64,000 nt of DNA. Origin: Fasciolopsis buskii (taxonomy: Eukaryota; Platyhelminthes; Trematoda; Plagiorchiida; Fasciolidae). Location: NCBI GenBank assembly GCA_008360955.1, contig LUCM01002430.1, positions 807,489 to 871,488 on the forward strand. Reading direction: 5' to 3'. Below, in pieces: positions 1-13,400 of this stretch. The notes beneath the pieces are model-generated. The model was not told the DNA's origin and ran no database searches. It saw only the letters and a program-made list of their open reading frames with translations. Both the position numbers and the translations under genes were made by a program. The number at the start of each line of letters is the position of its first letter. The stretch's first letter is position 1.

Positions 1-394
1 TGGAAGTAGCCATGTGGACATCGGTAGCTGATTTGGCAACATGGAATGAAAAACTGCTCTGCGACCTTAGATAAAGTGAGAGTCTTACGGCTTCGTGGTT
101 GGGGTCCGGATGACCCGTCAACTAGCTGGCTGGCTGGAGACACTGAAGGATATGGCAATGAGCCGCAATCAGTGACGCTCGTGATGTCATATTCTATCGA
201 ATCAGAATAATTGAAAAGGTGTGTTTTTATAGTTAAACTGTTTTCATTGTTGGCTGCAGTGGCATCTTATCTTTTCCCGCCTGTGTAGGTCCACTCATTG
301 TTCCCTTTTGATATTCGATCTTTTTATAAAAAGATGGTACCCTGAGGAAAAGGCAGCGGTCATTTTGGCTTGCCTTACTGTTTAACGTTGAGCA
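1..394. other. no feature seen
   Basis: AT-rich sequence with only short chance frames. I see no splice-flanked exon, repeat or RNA gene here. Confidence 0.5.
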
Positions 395-433
395 ATGGTG
401 ATGATGATGATGATGATGATGATGGTGATGACA
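395..433. repeat. GAT/ATG trinucleotide microsatellite
   Basis: About twelve near-perfect ATG/GAT units, with a GTG interruption at each end. The run gives poly-methionine on one strand and poly-histidine on the other, and neither has support as protein. It is an ordinary simple repeat that may vary in length. Confidence 0.9.
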
Positions 434-670
434 GATGGAAGTTATCCTGATCGGATCAGCTTCCGTCAACTGCTAACCATATCCGGAGGAATTAAGAGCA
501 TTAATTTTAATTTTCGTGTGATTATAGCATGTCAAAAAAAAACTGATGGACAGGAATCAGATGAATTTTCGTGGATTGTTTCAGTTCAACCGTGCAAACT
601 GAGTGAAGTTTGGTAAAAAGTTTAGAATCACATCAAGTTAGAGAAATGTGTTACCACACGGACTGCCACG

Positions 671-692
671 CACACACACACACACACACACA
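671..692. repeat. CA dinucleotide microsatellite
   Basis: Eleven uninterrupted CA units, preceded by an imperfect CACG start. Confidence 0.9.
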
Positions 693-2121
693 TAAAGATA
701 TGTTGATACAATTGTTTGCAACCGGACTTTCAGTGCCCTAGCAGGCAGTCGGTAATTATCTCTGTTTGTGAGCCCTACAATGATTAATTGCCGGGTAACT
801 TGTAGTACAGTTGAATATGTTGCCTACGGATGGCGAAGCTCTTCAAGCACTTTATAATTCCATTTACATTCGCCGTTTGGTATGCGAACTCTAATATCTT
901 ACCTAAGAGGGAAAGAGAAATGAATGTCTAATGCCCTTTGGGTACCTGATACCAGGCGAATGATGGTGAGTGAGCCCAATAAATTTCCTTATTGTTGTCC
1001 CTATTAAGTATCATTTTGGCTCTTGATTCTGTTATTCGATTTTCAAGTGCCGAGTGTGCGCAGCGCGTGAAGTTCAAGTAATCGGTAAAGATTTCTTCAT
1101 CGAATAATTGTCTAATTGCACAGCATGACTGTCCTGTGGATATTTTTAGAATTTCAAACTCTCATATGCCTAACCGAATGATCAGTCTGGACCACACAGG
1201 GCTGAGCCCTCTAATTAGCATCACATTTTAGACCTAATAATTTAATTTTATTCCCCTACTCTAAAAATTTCATGCAAAAGCTTTTAAGCCGGAATTTGTC
1301 TGCTAATAGAACTGGCAAGAAATGGACTGTATGTAAGGCCTGAGGCAATTCCAATAAACATTTTTTACGTCATAAAAGCGTTGCCAAGGTGGGGATCCTT
1401 ATCAACTGCATCTAACACGATCGAAGTTACGTTAGATTTGACCAAACATTTCAGTCTCACCTTTGTGAGCAGTGCACAAATGGCAAATTGTCGAAAAATG
1501 GTATGACGAACAAATTTAAATCGGCCACGTCAATTGTGAATCGAGGGAATTCTAACCTCGATGCAAACTAAGCTGACAGCAAATTTTCCGGCTGGACTCT
1601 TTAATAGAGAACCGTTGACCACGAAATCTAAACTCAATTCGTTCTAATTGGCTGTCGGAAATTTGCAACTTTAAATTCGCCAGGTTTTTACACTATTCAT
1701 TCATTTATTTTCCTAACATATCCGTGCTAGAGTCGTAGTTGTTTCCCGAGATTTTTGTTACCCTCTCCGCTTCAAATACCAGTAAACAAAAAGGCGATGT
1801 TCTGTCAAACTTTAAATCAAAAATGGAGTCCCACTATTTTACGATGTCACTTAACATGGAGGTATGACCGGGTTACCATTGGACTGGTGTACATGGTGAG
1901 GCTAAGTTTGTTTGCTAATTTCTAGTGGTACTGAAAAAGGAAGCAAATTTAACGAGCCGGCTTCGAAATTATTTAGATTAAATCCAGAAAATTTGATTTC
2001 GTCTTTTAATTAAAATTCAATTTTTGATAGCGAAGCAATTGGGTAATTATGAAATATTCAACCTCGCATGCATTGTTTAGATCTCGACGGATGATCGTTT
2101 AGACAATCGGCTGATTTTCAG
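693..2121. other. no feature seen
   Basis: AT-rich, with many stops in all frames. No exon with flanking splice signals and no repeat copy were recognised. Confidence 0.45.
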
Positions 2122-2259
2122 CCTGACAGGCCCGGATCAAATGAAATCGGGCAATTCTACTTGGCACGGCTGCTTGCATTATTCCCGAACAGCAAACTCC
2201 TTACTGAAGAAACAAGAAGGACTAGGCTGCCAGCAGACATCTTAACCCATTTAAAATAG
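2122..2259 (+). CDS. weak candidate terminal exon, unknown product
   Basis: After a possible acceptor (CTGATTTTCAG ending at 2121) the frame stays open for 45 codons to a TAG at 2257. It reads as plausible protein, with the segment EIGQFYLARLLALFPNS, and with charged and hydrophobic residues mixed. There is no donor and no close polyadenylation signal. A chance frame is a real alternative. I do not recognise a family. Confidence 0.18.
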   Translation, partial: PDRPGSNEIGQFYLARLLALFPNSKLLTEETRRTRLPADILTHLK

Positions 2260-4709
2260 CTTTGTTGCTGTGCTTGTATTAATATGGGGATTGTGTTGCA
2301 TTTTAATGGAGAAATAAGTTCTCTGGAAATGGGAGAAATAAATATCCGTTTTCAAATTTTGTTAACTTATGTCACTCATTGAATTGGTCATCACTTCGTC
2401 AGTAAAAATAAACTTTTAGTGCCATGAGAAAGAATAAAACTAGCCGTGTTTTACAATTTCAAGTAGAAAATTTCCTACCAATAGAACTGGCTTTACGTTG
2501 TTTTAATTAATTCCAAAAGATTTATACCTTTCAAATTTGAGTGCCAGTAAAATAGGCACAAAAGTTACCAACTGACATGTCACCTCGTGCTGATCCGAAT
2601 TTCGGACTCATGTTTGACCAGATGTCGTCCCCAATAACAATGCCCGATAACTTCTGACTGTCATCTTGGACGACATTTGAACGAACCAGATCCGGTAATT
2701 GGGATCAGCGCGAAAGGGGCTGGGAAGGCCGTCGTTCCAAAAGTTCAAATCTTTGTGCAATAACGATAACGCACCAAATATGAGCTCCAATAAGTACAAA
2801 ACACGAGTTTCATGCTTCTCGAGTACAATATTCATCGGATAGTCAGTGGTTCATTCATCAAGAGGGAAATCTGGAAACCATTTTTTTCAAAATTTTCCAA
2901 ATGTTTTGTATAACAAGGGAACAGTATTCTGGCAGGGCAACATAACGTGAGGGAACAAATTATCGATAATAAAGGACTCGCACTCTCAATATCTAGGAGG
3001 AATTATATTTGTCTGATTGTCTCCATTCATTGAATATTGCTATGCGGCAATGCCATTGTATGCCTTAATAGCGCTTAAACGGTCCCGGGCCTGTTTTCAG
3101 ATATCTCACGAGAATAACCGATGATTTGATACACATGAATCGATAAACTTTGGTTAGTCTTTTCACCCCTTGTCAAATGTTGGATCATCGAACAGAGACT
3201 AGCCAGCAGGAGCTCACCCTATTTCGTTATCTGCTACCTGTTCTATAATGGTGTGATTGCAACTTAGTGAGAATGATGTACGACGTCTAACCGAATGGAG
3301 GTTCGGTAGTCAAGGCCGTGGAATCAGCTTTTGAATAAAAAAGCAGACAGTTATCAGAATCAAATGGTCATTCAGTGCAGATTCCCCTAACAATGATTCC
3401 TATAGTGTAAAACCGTGGACCAACAAACAAGAAGGACCAGTCAGATAAATCATTCGGAGAATGACACTCACCCAATTTGGGATAACATTCCTTCATTTTG
3501 CAATAACACGCGCTGGGAGATGTAAGAAGTTTTCCCCTAGAACTACAAGAAACAGACAGTTAATGGCTAATAGTGCATCGGAAATTTAGTGGCCAGGACT
3601 TAAACGACAACTACAAAAGGTGACAACCGGTCAAAATTTTCAGTTTCGCAACATTCAAAATTTTTAGCAATAAACCAAGACCGAAGGTGAAAACGCAGAC
3701 AGCAAAAGCAAGAAGATTATGAGGTAGGAATTTCACCGAACTCTGAAGCTACTGTTCTCCCGAGCAACATTCCACACTGAAGTAAGAAGCATAACACTAC
3801 AGGGTTGGTGGATTTTGAAACAAAGCAATATACCGTAAACTGGTCCTCGAATCGATGTATTTCTGTTCAATGACGTGTCAAAGGATTCTCAGCAATCAAT
3901 CATTACAATCTCGCCATGAATTTGAGCAGACTAAATAACGAGTGCCTAAGTTGGTATGGCCCGTTTTGATATTTAAAAAAGTACTTGGTGTATTCTAGAC
4001 GAGAAACCGGCATTTCCGAGGGCATTGACTTCCTTCAAAAACGAACAGTCGACAATTTTATGTGCACTTATCCTTGGCGATTTATACAATCAAAGACCTC
4101 TGCTCATACTTCGCACATGCAAATGATATTTGTGTAACTAAGTAAAACGCAACGTGGTCACAAGCAACTAGATTTACATGAAGTAGCCCCAGAGAAGGAC
4201 ACTTGAGTTTCAGCAAGCAAAAGTAGAAATAGTAATTATGTTATTTATTTTATCTCTTTCAAAACAATATTACCGCACTGGCACGAGTTTTTAAGAAATG
4301 CACGTGATGTTGACCAAACACAGTTCTTATTAATGGAATAAAATGATATTTCATTTACTTACGTTTGTCTTCTGGTTGGTTGTACTTTTGAAAACAAATA
4401 AAACTAAAGTTCTCCTCTGACGGAAGTTTCTCTTAAAGTCGATATGATAGCAACCTTACACGTTATTTGAAATGAAAAGACAGTCTACCACTGCCATTCT
4501 GAGTGTGGTGTGTAAATTCGCTTTCAAAATTAATAAGACAAAATAAATCCGTTGCCTGAGAGATGTGAATTTTAATTTATTTCATCATAAGATGTTCAAC
4601 AAACGGAAGAAGAACATTCCTCCCAAAAATGACCAAAAACTATCTTTTGTTGTATCTAAACCAATCGAAATGTTCACAAAATTGTGATTTGTGCTCATTT
4701 TTTTTCCAG
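2260..4709. other. no supported feature
   Basis: A 75-codon minus-strand frame at 2608-2835 has protein-like composition, but no convincing splice or start context, so it is not called. Otherwise this is featureless AT-rich sequence. Confidence 0.4.
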
Positions 4710-4874
4710 CAGGCTATTTCTTTTCACGTCGTCACTTGCACAATGGTATCTCGACTCATAAAACAAAAGTTCGTGCCATTACCTGTTAGGCAATGGGAAA
4801 ACGGAAGAGTTAGCGAGGAAAACTTTACCAGGCTTTGGATATATTTTTTAGTTAAAAAAGACCGGTTTGTTTAA
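4710..4874 (+). CDS. weak candidate terminal exon, unknown product
   Basis: The acceptor is very strong: a run of T then CCAG ending at 4709. It may be a tandem NAGNAG site, because CAG repeats immediately. The frame is open in phase 0 for 54 codons to a TAA. It includes a basic and aromatic stretch (VPLPVRQWENGRVSEENF) that looks protein-like. No close polyadenylation signal was seen. The frame also runs upstream through the tract, so the acceptor is the main evidence. Confidence 0.22.
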   Translation, partial: QAISFHVVTCTMVSRLIKQKFVPLPVRQWENGRVSEENFTRLWIYFLVKKDRFV

Positions 4875-5123
4875 AATGGTTCCTTCAGTCGTGTGTACCG
4901 ATCCCGCCAGTCATGCGGTCAGTGCGAGGTCGGACTAATGAAACGATTTATCATTTTCTTTGTTTGTGACTTGTTTATTTCCAATTTAGTCAGATTCGTA
5001 ACGCAAATCACAAAGTGTGTTTTTATTAATCATGCGAACGTCCATGTGATTTTTGTACATGCCGAGTTACCGACCCACACACAAACCCCATTTCGAAGCA
5101 TTTCGTGTTTGTGAGAATAAAAA

Positions 5124-5258
5124 ATGGCTGCTAGTTCCAAGAAACATTTTTACTCCCACTCGCCGTACTTGTCTACCAAGTCGGACATCGAATGGATCGC
5201 CAAATTGATTGCACCGTGGCGATGTGGCGTCCCGTTTTCTCATCCTGCTGGACGTCTT
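5124..5258 (+). CDS. candidate first coding exon of gene A
   Basis: ATG at 5124 stands in a good start context (aaaaATGG). It opens a 57-codon frame with protein-like content, beginning MAASSKKHFYSHSPYLSTKS and then IEWIAKLIAPWRCG. The minus frame across the same bases is also open, as often happens opposite real coding sequence. The donor chosen after CTT at 5258 (GTCAGT) is weak. It ends in phase 0, matching the phase-0 start of the 6912 exon. If the donor is wrong, the frame stops at 5297. No signal peptide is evident. The product is not recognised. Confidence 0.35.
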
Positions 5259-5297
5259 GTCAGTTTCATGCATGAGGCTATCCATTTGTCGGAATGA

Positions 5298-6911
5298 AAC
5301 GACTTCGGCAAAAGAAAACGTTTATATTTTCTCAGTCGAACAACAAACAAACTGGCTCTATGTTTTAGTGTTCGTTATTAGAACGTCACAATTAAACGGG
5401 AGTGCTCAGTCTACTCGAAACAAGGCTGCCACTAACAAAACTTGCCGGAATAACAGCTGACAAAAATGCTAATCTCGAGTGACTTTTGATCATGCCGTTA
5501 TATAGGGATGTTATTAACATTAACCTCGGAGACTGAGTGTATTACTGGAGGACGTTGTTTCAGCAATCCCATATCAGATAGAGGTAATATTTGTCAGTTG
5601 TCACCCGGTAAATGATCTGCGTTGTTTTGATGTACTGGCCAGGGGAGTCGCTGGACGGCGGAGTGTCTGATGGAGTTGGTCAAAGCTTTTGCTCTAATAA
5701 CAATGCGATGCTGACAGCCCTACGTGTTGTACATAGGACCAGAAAACTCACTTCATCTACATGATGCAATTAGTGTCCAATAAGGATGAGGCCATTGCGT
5801 TATTTGAGTACTGCATTGTTCTTTTCTATCTACGATGAAAATATCACATAGGCAGAATTCGTAGACCACAGCAATACCATTAGTCATGATGTTAATTCCA
5901 AAGGAAAACGTGCGTGCATTGTGGGGAAGAAATTATCGCGCGCGAGTGACCGGTAGCCATGGGTAACTAGTGAATGATGGGTGTTTTATTCAGTGCCGGT
6001 TTAGTTCATTTTCTTGTTTGTTGACACCGCTGCTTCTCCCAACTTCCGTTTTCCACGTCGGGCCCCGTGGACATGTACTTTTGTTGATCCTAACTAGGAA
6101 AATATAGTTGTACAGTGCTTTCATGGTTCCCTAGTGGTGACCTGAACGTTTGTCCTGCACAAAAGACACTTTCGCATAGTTACCGGATAAAGTTGCATCA
6201 TATTTGAAGAAAGTATGTTTCATATTTCATAGTGTTTAGCAAATAAAACCAATCTTCAAGACATGTGGATGTTAGGCCAACTACACAGATAAAATGGAAT
6301 TGCAGTCGTAAAGCCACGCTGTTGGTTGTTTACCAGCCTTGGTTCTCAGTGGAATCGCTAGGTGATTCCTAATGAGGATATCAGTTAGCCGAGAAAATAC
6401 AGTCACGTCAATGTGTAGGCAACCTTTAACCCAGCACTGTATAACCCCGCTGAACACGTTTGGAGCGATGTACGGGGAGACAAACATGAATATGTTCACG
6501 CATTAATCCTAACAAATTCAAAGGCCTACGAACAACGCAGGTTAGTCACTAGACCATGAATCAGTATTCGACATATTAACCTCCCTTGGATCGTGCGCGA
6601 TTTCGCCAGAGTGCAACCTTGTATTGGTCTACATTTTCCTTTTTGGCTGCACGAAGAAAGACCACACAAACAGCAATTTCTGTGTGCGCGGATGTAACAA
6701 ACTAATTCGATACATACTGTGCAAATCAATATTCGATCCAATACTATGGCGCATGGACAATGCGTAGTTTCGTGCAAAAATATCGTGTAAGAAAGTGCAA
6801 CAAAAGGTTTGGAAATTGCTTCCCTAGCTAGTCCAGAAGTGTGCTGGTACAGAAAATGCACTGTGACATATTTGTTCAATCTAGCGTAACTTGTTTCATC
6901 TTGCCCCTCAG
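5298..6911. other. putative first intron of gene A
   Basis: No exon is supported. A 37-base acceptor-donor pair near 5567-5602 (GTTTCAG then GAG/GTAATA) exists, but it is too short to judge. Minus frames at 6281-6499 and 6526-6879 have no splice support. Confidence 0.35.
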
Positions 6912-7054
6912 ATGATAGCTTTTACGCAGATTAAGGCAAATCCTAATATTCTGGTTCACGTTCTAAAACCCATGTTCTGGGATGTTTCTTCTGTTACAAA
7001 ATGTTCGCCAGTTTTCGTTCAAATAGACCTTACGGACAGCACACAAATTCTTTG
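6912..7054 (+). CDS. candidate exon 2 of gene A
   Basis: A strong acceptor (CATCTTGCCCCTCAG, ending 6911) is followed by 47 open codons and a donor TTTG/GTAAAA. The exon is phase 0 to phase 2, the phase needed by the 10215 exon. The peptide begins MIAFTQIKANPNILVHVLKP and ends near SPVFVQIDLTDSTQIL. It looks like beta-rich soluble protein. No conserved motif is recognised. An internal AG at 6929 gives an alternative, shorter start. Confidence 0.42.
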
Positions 7055-10000
7055 GTAAAAGCAACATATTTAGCGCTAGCAACAATTAATCAAAATGCCA
7101 TCATGGCTACCAAATCCCTCTTTGTAATTTGCAACAGTAACACAATACTAGTTGAAATTTCGGCAAACTGAATTTGTTATTTGGTGCAATACGATGGGCG
7201 ACTACTATCCTCCATGCACCTTTTGTGAAGTACTTTTATCAGACACGAATCCGTGGACCAAGCAAAAGTTGCGCAAACCTCAGATGGGAATTACCTGTCG
7301 GAGTAAATATTTCGGGAGACATCCGATGCTTTCTACACACGACCTTTGATCGCAAGCCCCCGTAGCAGTTGGAAACAAGTCACGAAGACGGTTTGTTTCT
7401 TTTTGTCACCAAACTCATTTCAGTGTACTAGTCATATTGGACATCACATTAGGTACAACGATACTCAGCAGGCTTCTCACGAACCTCAGTGGAAACATTT
7501 CGGGAAAATATAAAAACGGTGAAATAATGGTAATTTTCGCTGGGTTAACAATAGTTAGGATAGTTAATAGGCCGAAAATGACTTTTTTCAAATAGGGGAT
7601 CCAACATCCCGCGTGGAATTTCCAATAAGGGTCAAACTAAGCGATTTCAAATGCCCCCGCAGACACCATGCATGTCGTCACCCTAGCATGGTCGCTCCAA
7701 CATTTCCACTAAGGTGAGTATCCCGCACAGTTAAAATATTACGTACTCGGTATCCCTTTCTCTGGTTTTATTATCGATTTCCAGAAGTGTAAGTGAACTG
7801 TCAATGACGAAGGTAGAGAAAAGGTCCCGGTCTCAGTGAATTTTGAATAATAAAAACGGGCGAAGGACAACCAATATGGCGTGATCATTAACTGAAATGG
7901 CAATATTAAAGACCATTTTACTGAAGTACAACTATCTGCATAGATGTTTATATCTCCTAATCTCGTTCCTGCACGATTAATCCAGTAGACTTGGAATTTC
8001 TGACCTTTTAAGCTTGAGGTAAACTTGGTCATGTCGAGCTTAAATCGCGATCGCTCAGAATTTTTCCGAGTAATATTTATTCCTTACCCCAAAATGCACG
8101 GCATGTGATAATCTTTCGGTGAACATGAAGCAATTTTGGGCAAGTTCACAGAACAGTTTACCACTATCGGATTTGGACACTTAATACGCTTCCGAAGAGA
8201 TCTTGTTGCCTGTTGCTGGTAAAATTCGATTTTTGTTCCCACTTAATTGGAAAGCTGATCGACTTTTGTCATCAATCAGAATATTTTCCGGCCAAGAGTG
8301 TCTGTACGTAAACGCTAGTGGAAAAAAGACTTATTCTTTTGCACTATTACAAAAATAATCACGAAAACCACTATTTTCCGAATCCAGGAAAACGTTTTCA
8401 CACCACGTGGATTTTGGACGTATTTCAGATGGCGAATCACCTCTTCAAAACCAACATATTCCTTTCAATGGAAGAATTTTTCGAAAATCAATCAAAGTAT
8501 TCCATAATAAATCCCAGATTGAACTGGAATGTTCTGACTGAGATCTGACCATAGGGAGAACAACGTGTCTTCCGCATGCGATTGATTTTTTGCGGGCATA
8601 CCACATAAGATAATCAAATGTCAGCGTATGCTCTCTGGCGTGTAATTTTAAATTAGTCATGCGTAGCGGCAAGATCGATGGAGGAACACTTTTGACGTCT
8701 TCTGTATATTCGCCTATCTGATGGTTGATCGTCTCCTCGTGTGCGCTTAGGATAAATTTTGCCGTTCAAACTTGTTTAGCGTTTAACAGACCTTTTATAC
8801 ATTAGAATTCCGTTGAGTACGCTAATTACAGAAAAGGTGGGGTCAAGGGAATTCAATTCCATTGCTGGAAACGGTTTTCTTAGGAGTTGGATTTTTTGTC
8901 TGTTCCGTTGATCGCGAAATATGTGACCGTACTATTACGTAGTCACTGGGATACTCGGTACCGCAGTAGGGAGAAAAAATGTCGCGGAATATTCGAATTA
9001 CGATGTTTTTGCTGTTTCTCCAACCTACGTAAAGCAACAAACAGTCAGGAGAATGGAAACATATGACAGTGTTACCCCAAATGCAGTAGACAAAGAACAA
9101 GTTCCTTCGGCCAGGCAAATCAAGATACTAAGCAACGTTTTTTGTCGTTCTTGTTTCATTGTGGGGAAAGCATCACTTTCGAAGGAATTGTGGCAAAAAT
9201 CACTTATGCCAGTTCAAACTCGATGAAACTCAACAAAATGGACGATGAATACAATACGAATGAATCTAAAACCAGATAAAAGACATTCAACAGGGATTTG
9301 ATTGCTCTTTTTACATGCGTGAACAACTCATCATTCCCATTTCATGGCAGAAAGATACCAGCGTTTTCATCTGGGTAGCTTTGGTTCATGTTATAATGTC
9401 AACTCATTCAGCGGCAAACTACTCCATTCATGACGAACGGGCCCAGACCAATTTAAACAGACCACAATCACAGTGGCATCATCAGCTCTCAATTTCGTAC
9501 GGCCAAATCTTTCCGAGTACTGCAAACGTTTGTAGATTATGAATTTGTCGCTCGACCTATGTACAACCGCGCTTTCTATCACGAAGCTGAATGCCGAATC
9601 CTCGAACAAGCATAATTGCGGGTTGTTAAGGTGCTAGTAAGCTTTTACGGCAACATAAATTTGAGGGATGCCAAATTTAATAGTTTGAATCACTGTGCAT
9701 TGGGATTCTGAGGGAAACAGGATTTTCCAATCAGTAAGCCCATACACTTTATATGAAATGGATCATATTGTTTAGCGGATATTTTTCAAACTAATATCGT
9801 AATTACTTGGCGAGTTGGCTTAATTATGTAAACGGTGTTTTCTTCTCACAAGTTTTTTATAGGTCCAAAATGACATTGGGGCAAGCGGTACTATTGAGGC
9901 GCTATTCAGACACCAAAATAATTTCACGTATCACTTTCAAAATGAGAAACAATCAATTACACTTAGGATCTAGTGACACATTGCATTAGTATCGTGACTA

Positions 10001-10214
10001 ACCAACTATCATCCATTGTTGTTCCACATCAATTTGGGAGCAGGATCCGAACACGATCAGACTAACATTCCACTGGTATTGATGTCTCAGCGACAGGTAC
10101 AGAGTCAGAGTCTATGGTGTAGTCTCGTCGTACAATAAGACCGTTTGAACCAGAAACATCACTTGGACTGGAATCGTACATATGTGCTTGTGATATTGTA
10201 TCTTCTTTTTCTAG
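7055..10214. other. putative intron 2 of gene A
   Basis: About 3.2 kb without a supported feature. Several open frames occur (7739-8032 minus, 8318-8548 plus, 8843-9118 minus), without convincing signals. A strong acceptor ending at 7418 opens only a 31-base segment with a poor donor. Confidence 0.35.
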
Positions 10215-10425
10215 TACGGGGGCAATTGCCGAGCGAACAGTTTCGGTGCTGAATCGTGCTTACCCATCATTGGCTGAATTCACGTATGTGGATCTGTCGC
10301 TGATTGGCTATGTGTGGTTAGTCGAGCGCACACGCACCACGGAACCAGGGCGCAAATACACGAGTCTGCGTTTATGGTCAGACAAAAATGGTGATGCTAA
10401 ACGAGAGCTGTTCGAGATGAGGATG
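10215..10425 (+). CDS. candidate exon 3 of gene A
   Basis: The acceptor TCTTCTTTTTCTAG ends at 10214 and is strong. The region is visibly richer in G and C than its flanks. The frame is open for 70 codons and reads as protein: first TGAIAERTVSVLNRAYPSL, then VDLSLIGYVWLVERTR. A donor AGGAT/GTGAAA lets the exon end in phase 2, so the exon is 2-2 and joins the 6912 exon through a split Cys codon. If the donor is not used, a TGA follows at once. The function is unknown and the composition suggests a soluble domain. Confidence 0.45.
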
Positions 10426-13400
10426 TGAAAGGCATTGGCCTATGCTCGTCTGAGCATGACAACTGGGATGGGTGATATTTCACTATGAACCGTCAGTGAT
10501 CACTGCAACCATATTTTCAGAAAACAAGAATGAGCGTATCGTCTCATATGTAGATTAGGGAAAGTAAATAAATAAAAATATCAGTCTGGATTTATAGCGG
10601 TCCTCCCGTACCCTTCAATTTCACAATATCATTGTGATTAATAGCAGAGCAAAATCCATTCTCCATCGAACACCAAGGAGCACTGTTCATTTCGTTCCCA
10701 TCAAAAGCAAAGGCCAAACGTTATGGAGATTGATGACCGTGGCCCAAATTTCCATTTGTTGTACAATGCCGTCTATGGATATGTACATTTCCATGCAGAC
10801 TTAATGTTGAATTAGCCTGTGGCAACCACCGCTGACAGACTAGTAGCGACAATTTGTAGAATTTCGTTATCCATAACAAGTTCATGCCTCTATTCGGGCC
10901 CAATAGGTTTGCACCGTCGATGACTAGCTTGGGATAAATAGCAGTCCCGTGTTTTCAATATAAATGTCAGCACAGTATAACGAATCCTTTCTTGAGCTTA
11001 GCAAAATACTCTGAAACAAAGTTCATCGTCAATAGTATTTGGTGATTGTCTATTATAGCAACAGCTTTGCACAGGACGGTATCACAGCGTTTCGGAATTG
11101 TGGTCAGGTAATCAAGTGGTAGTAGGCATTTGCATCAGTCGGGAAGTTCAGAGTAAGGGAAATCAAATGGCGTTCTGAGCCTGTCATTCAGAACCCTTCG
11201 GTCAGTAAATGATGTGGTCGTCGAACGGTTGTGTTCAACTGAATTCAGGTTGAAAGAAAACAAGTTTACCTCTACTATAAATGGATTCGAATGACCAAAC
11301 TGAATTTGCATTGGGGTAATAAAATATTGGCCAATTGTAGAAGATGCTTCCAGTTTTTCGAGTGGCTGCCCTATGGAACTGGGCCCTGCGAGACCGGTTT
11401 ATTTGATTCGAATCACGTCTAAAGATTGGATAGAGAGAAACGCCCAACTAATTCACCAGTTTAAAATTTTCAATGCAAAGTGAATTGATATCAGCAGTAG
11501 TTAAGATCTCATATGCGGTGATTCTTCGAATGTTATCGATGCCTTTGTTTAAGAGATCACCAGCTTATCAAAGGAGTTAACAACATTGATGGAGTCAAAA
11601 CTGAGGTTCGAGCTTTGTATCATGTACTGTTCGCATCGTTTTAGGTCTGTGAACCCTTCGGAAATACCTCCGGCTACATCGTTTGACTCACACTCGTTTA
11701 TTCTATGTTCGCGTGGCAATTCGGTGCAACGAGTGTTTACTATTTCTGGTCAGTCATTGGTTAGAAAAAAGCTGATATGCAGCCAGCTCCTGACTTTAAA
11801 TCGTAACGTACCAGCAAATGGTAAACCGTCTGGGATAAAATGCGGAAAGATCCCTTGGTTTACTGTACATTAGTTAGAAAAATAAAAGTCTGACAAGATT
11901 TCTTTGGGTATTTCTGCGTCGCCACTCACTGTGATCAACCGGTGATCAGATTTTAATTCTGCTACTACGACTGAGTTACCTAAACTAACATCAAGCTGGG
12001 GCAAAATCCTAACAATTTAGTGTGCCAAATCCGAATCATTAAGTGAAAACAGGGCCAGGCCCATAGGTGTTTTTATTTGACTTGATGCTTACATCCTCTG
12101 GGGCAAACACAAAACTATGCGAATGTATTTGAATTCAATTCTGTTTGACAATTGACAAATTTTTCATATTCTGTTTGAAACCGGAAATTTTGCTCGCGGT
12201 TGAAATCTAGGTTATTTGTTCAAATAACAGCTGCCATCAAGAACATAAATTCGAATGGTAACCGTTCGAAATGGTCGAACATAAACTAGACCCAATAACT
12301 CGAATTAGTCCGCAGGGGCTGATTGGCTCTCTGGTAACACATGCAAACCTTCCAGCTGAATTCACTGATTCAAACCCGCGGGTGTGAGAAGGAATGGAAA
12401 TCTCTGATGAGTTCCAGCCAAAAAAGAAACTTGTTTTTGGTTTTTCGCGTGTGGAAGACAGACCAGAAGATTTGGATCTTGTGTGCGAAAAGCAGTAGTC
12501 CGCAAGGGAGCCGGTTAAGCAAAATCAAATGTAACAATTTACAGCAAGTTAGAAAATGAACAATTTGTTGGCCTGTTCGCACACATCGGAGGTTTTTACA
12601 AGAGTTCTGTACAACTGGTTTTGCCTAGTTTGCTGGTTATTTATATTCTAGGTAAAAACGACTGTAACAGTGAACGAGGTAATGAGAATTATAATCGGTT
12701 TCACTGGTGTTAAAATGCTCTAAGTAAAAAATGTCGTAACTTCGCTAAAATGGGCAAAACCAAATCCCAAACTCAAGTTAGGCTAATGTTATCATACGTT
12801 CACCATCACTGAGTACAAAATGGCGAAACAATTTAGTATGATTACAAACACATTATATCTCATGGGCAGAGTGATTTCGCGCAGAATTATGCCTACTTTG
12901 ATAAAATAGGGATTTGCTCCTACGCTTCAAATGTGAAATGTTTGCCTTAAAAGACGTTTCAGAATCTGCCCGTCAGCGTTCTTCGTTACTTGACGATTAA
13001 TAGGTTTAGCCTTTTCTCGATAAGACACAAGAGTAGGTTTTGATAAATTTACTTTATGGCTCATCCCATCTATTTAGTGTTCAGAACTGAATTGTACAAA
13101 GGTCACTCAAAAACTTCCTATTCTTTTAGAAGATGAAATTCATGCCAGTGTGATATCCACCGGGGAAGTATAAATTCACGGGAGCACCTATTGTCCGTCA
13201 AAATACCTCACGGGGAAAGACAAAAGGTAAACATGTAAACAGTACCCATAAAACGTTACACAGTTTGTTCAGTGTTCACACAGTTAATTGATTCGTTTAG
13301 AGAAAAATGCTGATCGAGTAGCTGGCAGTATTTTCGCACAATGAATTATTATTAGGTTTGCCTTTTTCCCATCAGAGAACATCCAGCTGATTTTAATCCC

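Noticed and set aside
233..469. Minus-strand frame with a run of twelve histidines
   Set aside because: It is the translation of the GAT microsatellite. There is no splice or start support.
12310..12390. Weak A/B-box pair resembling a SINE head
   Set aside because: Both boxes deviate at key positions and no shared body follows.
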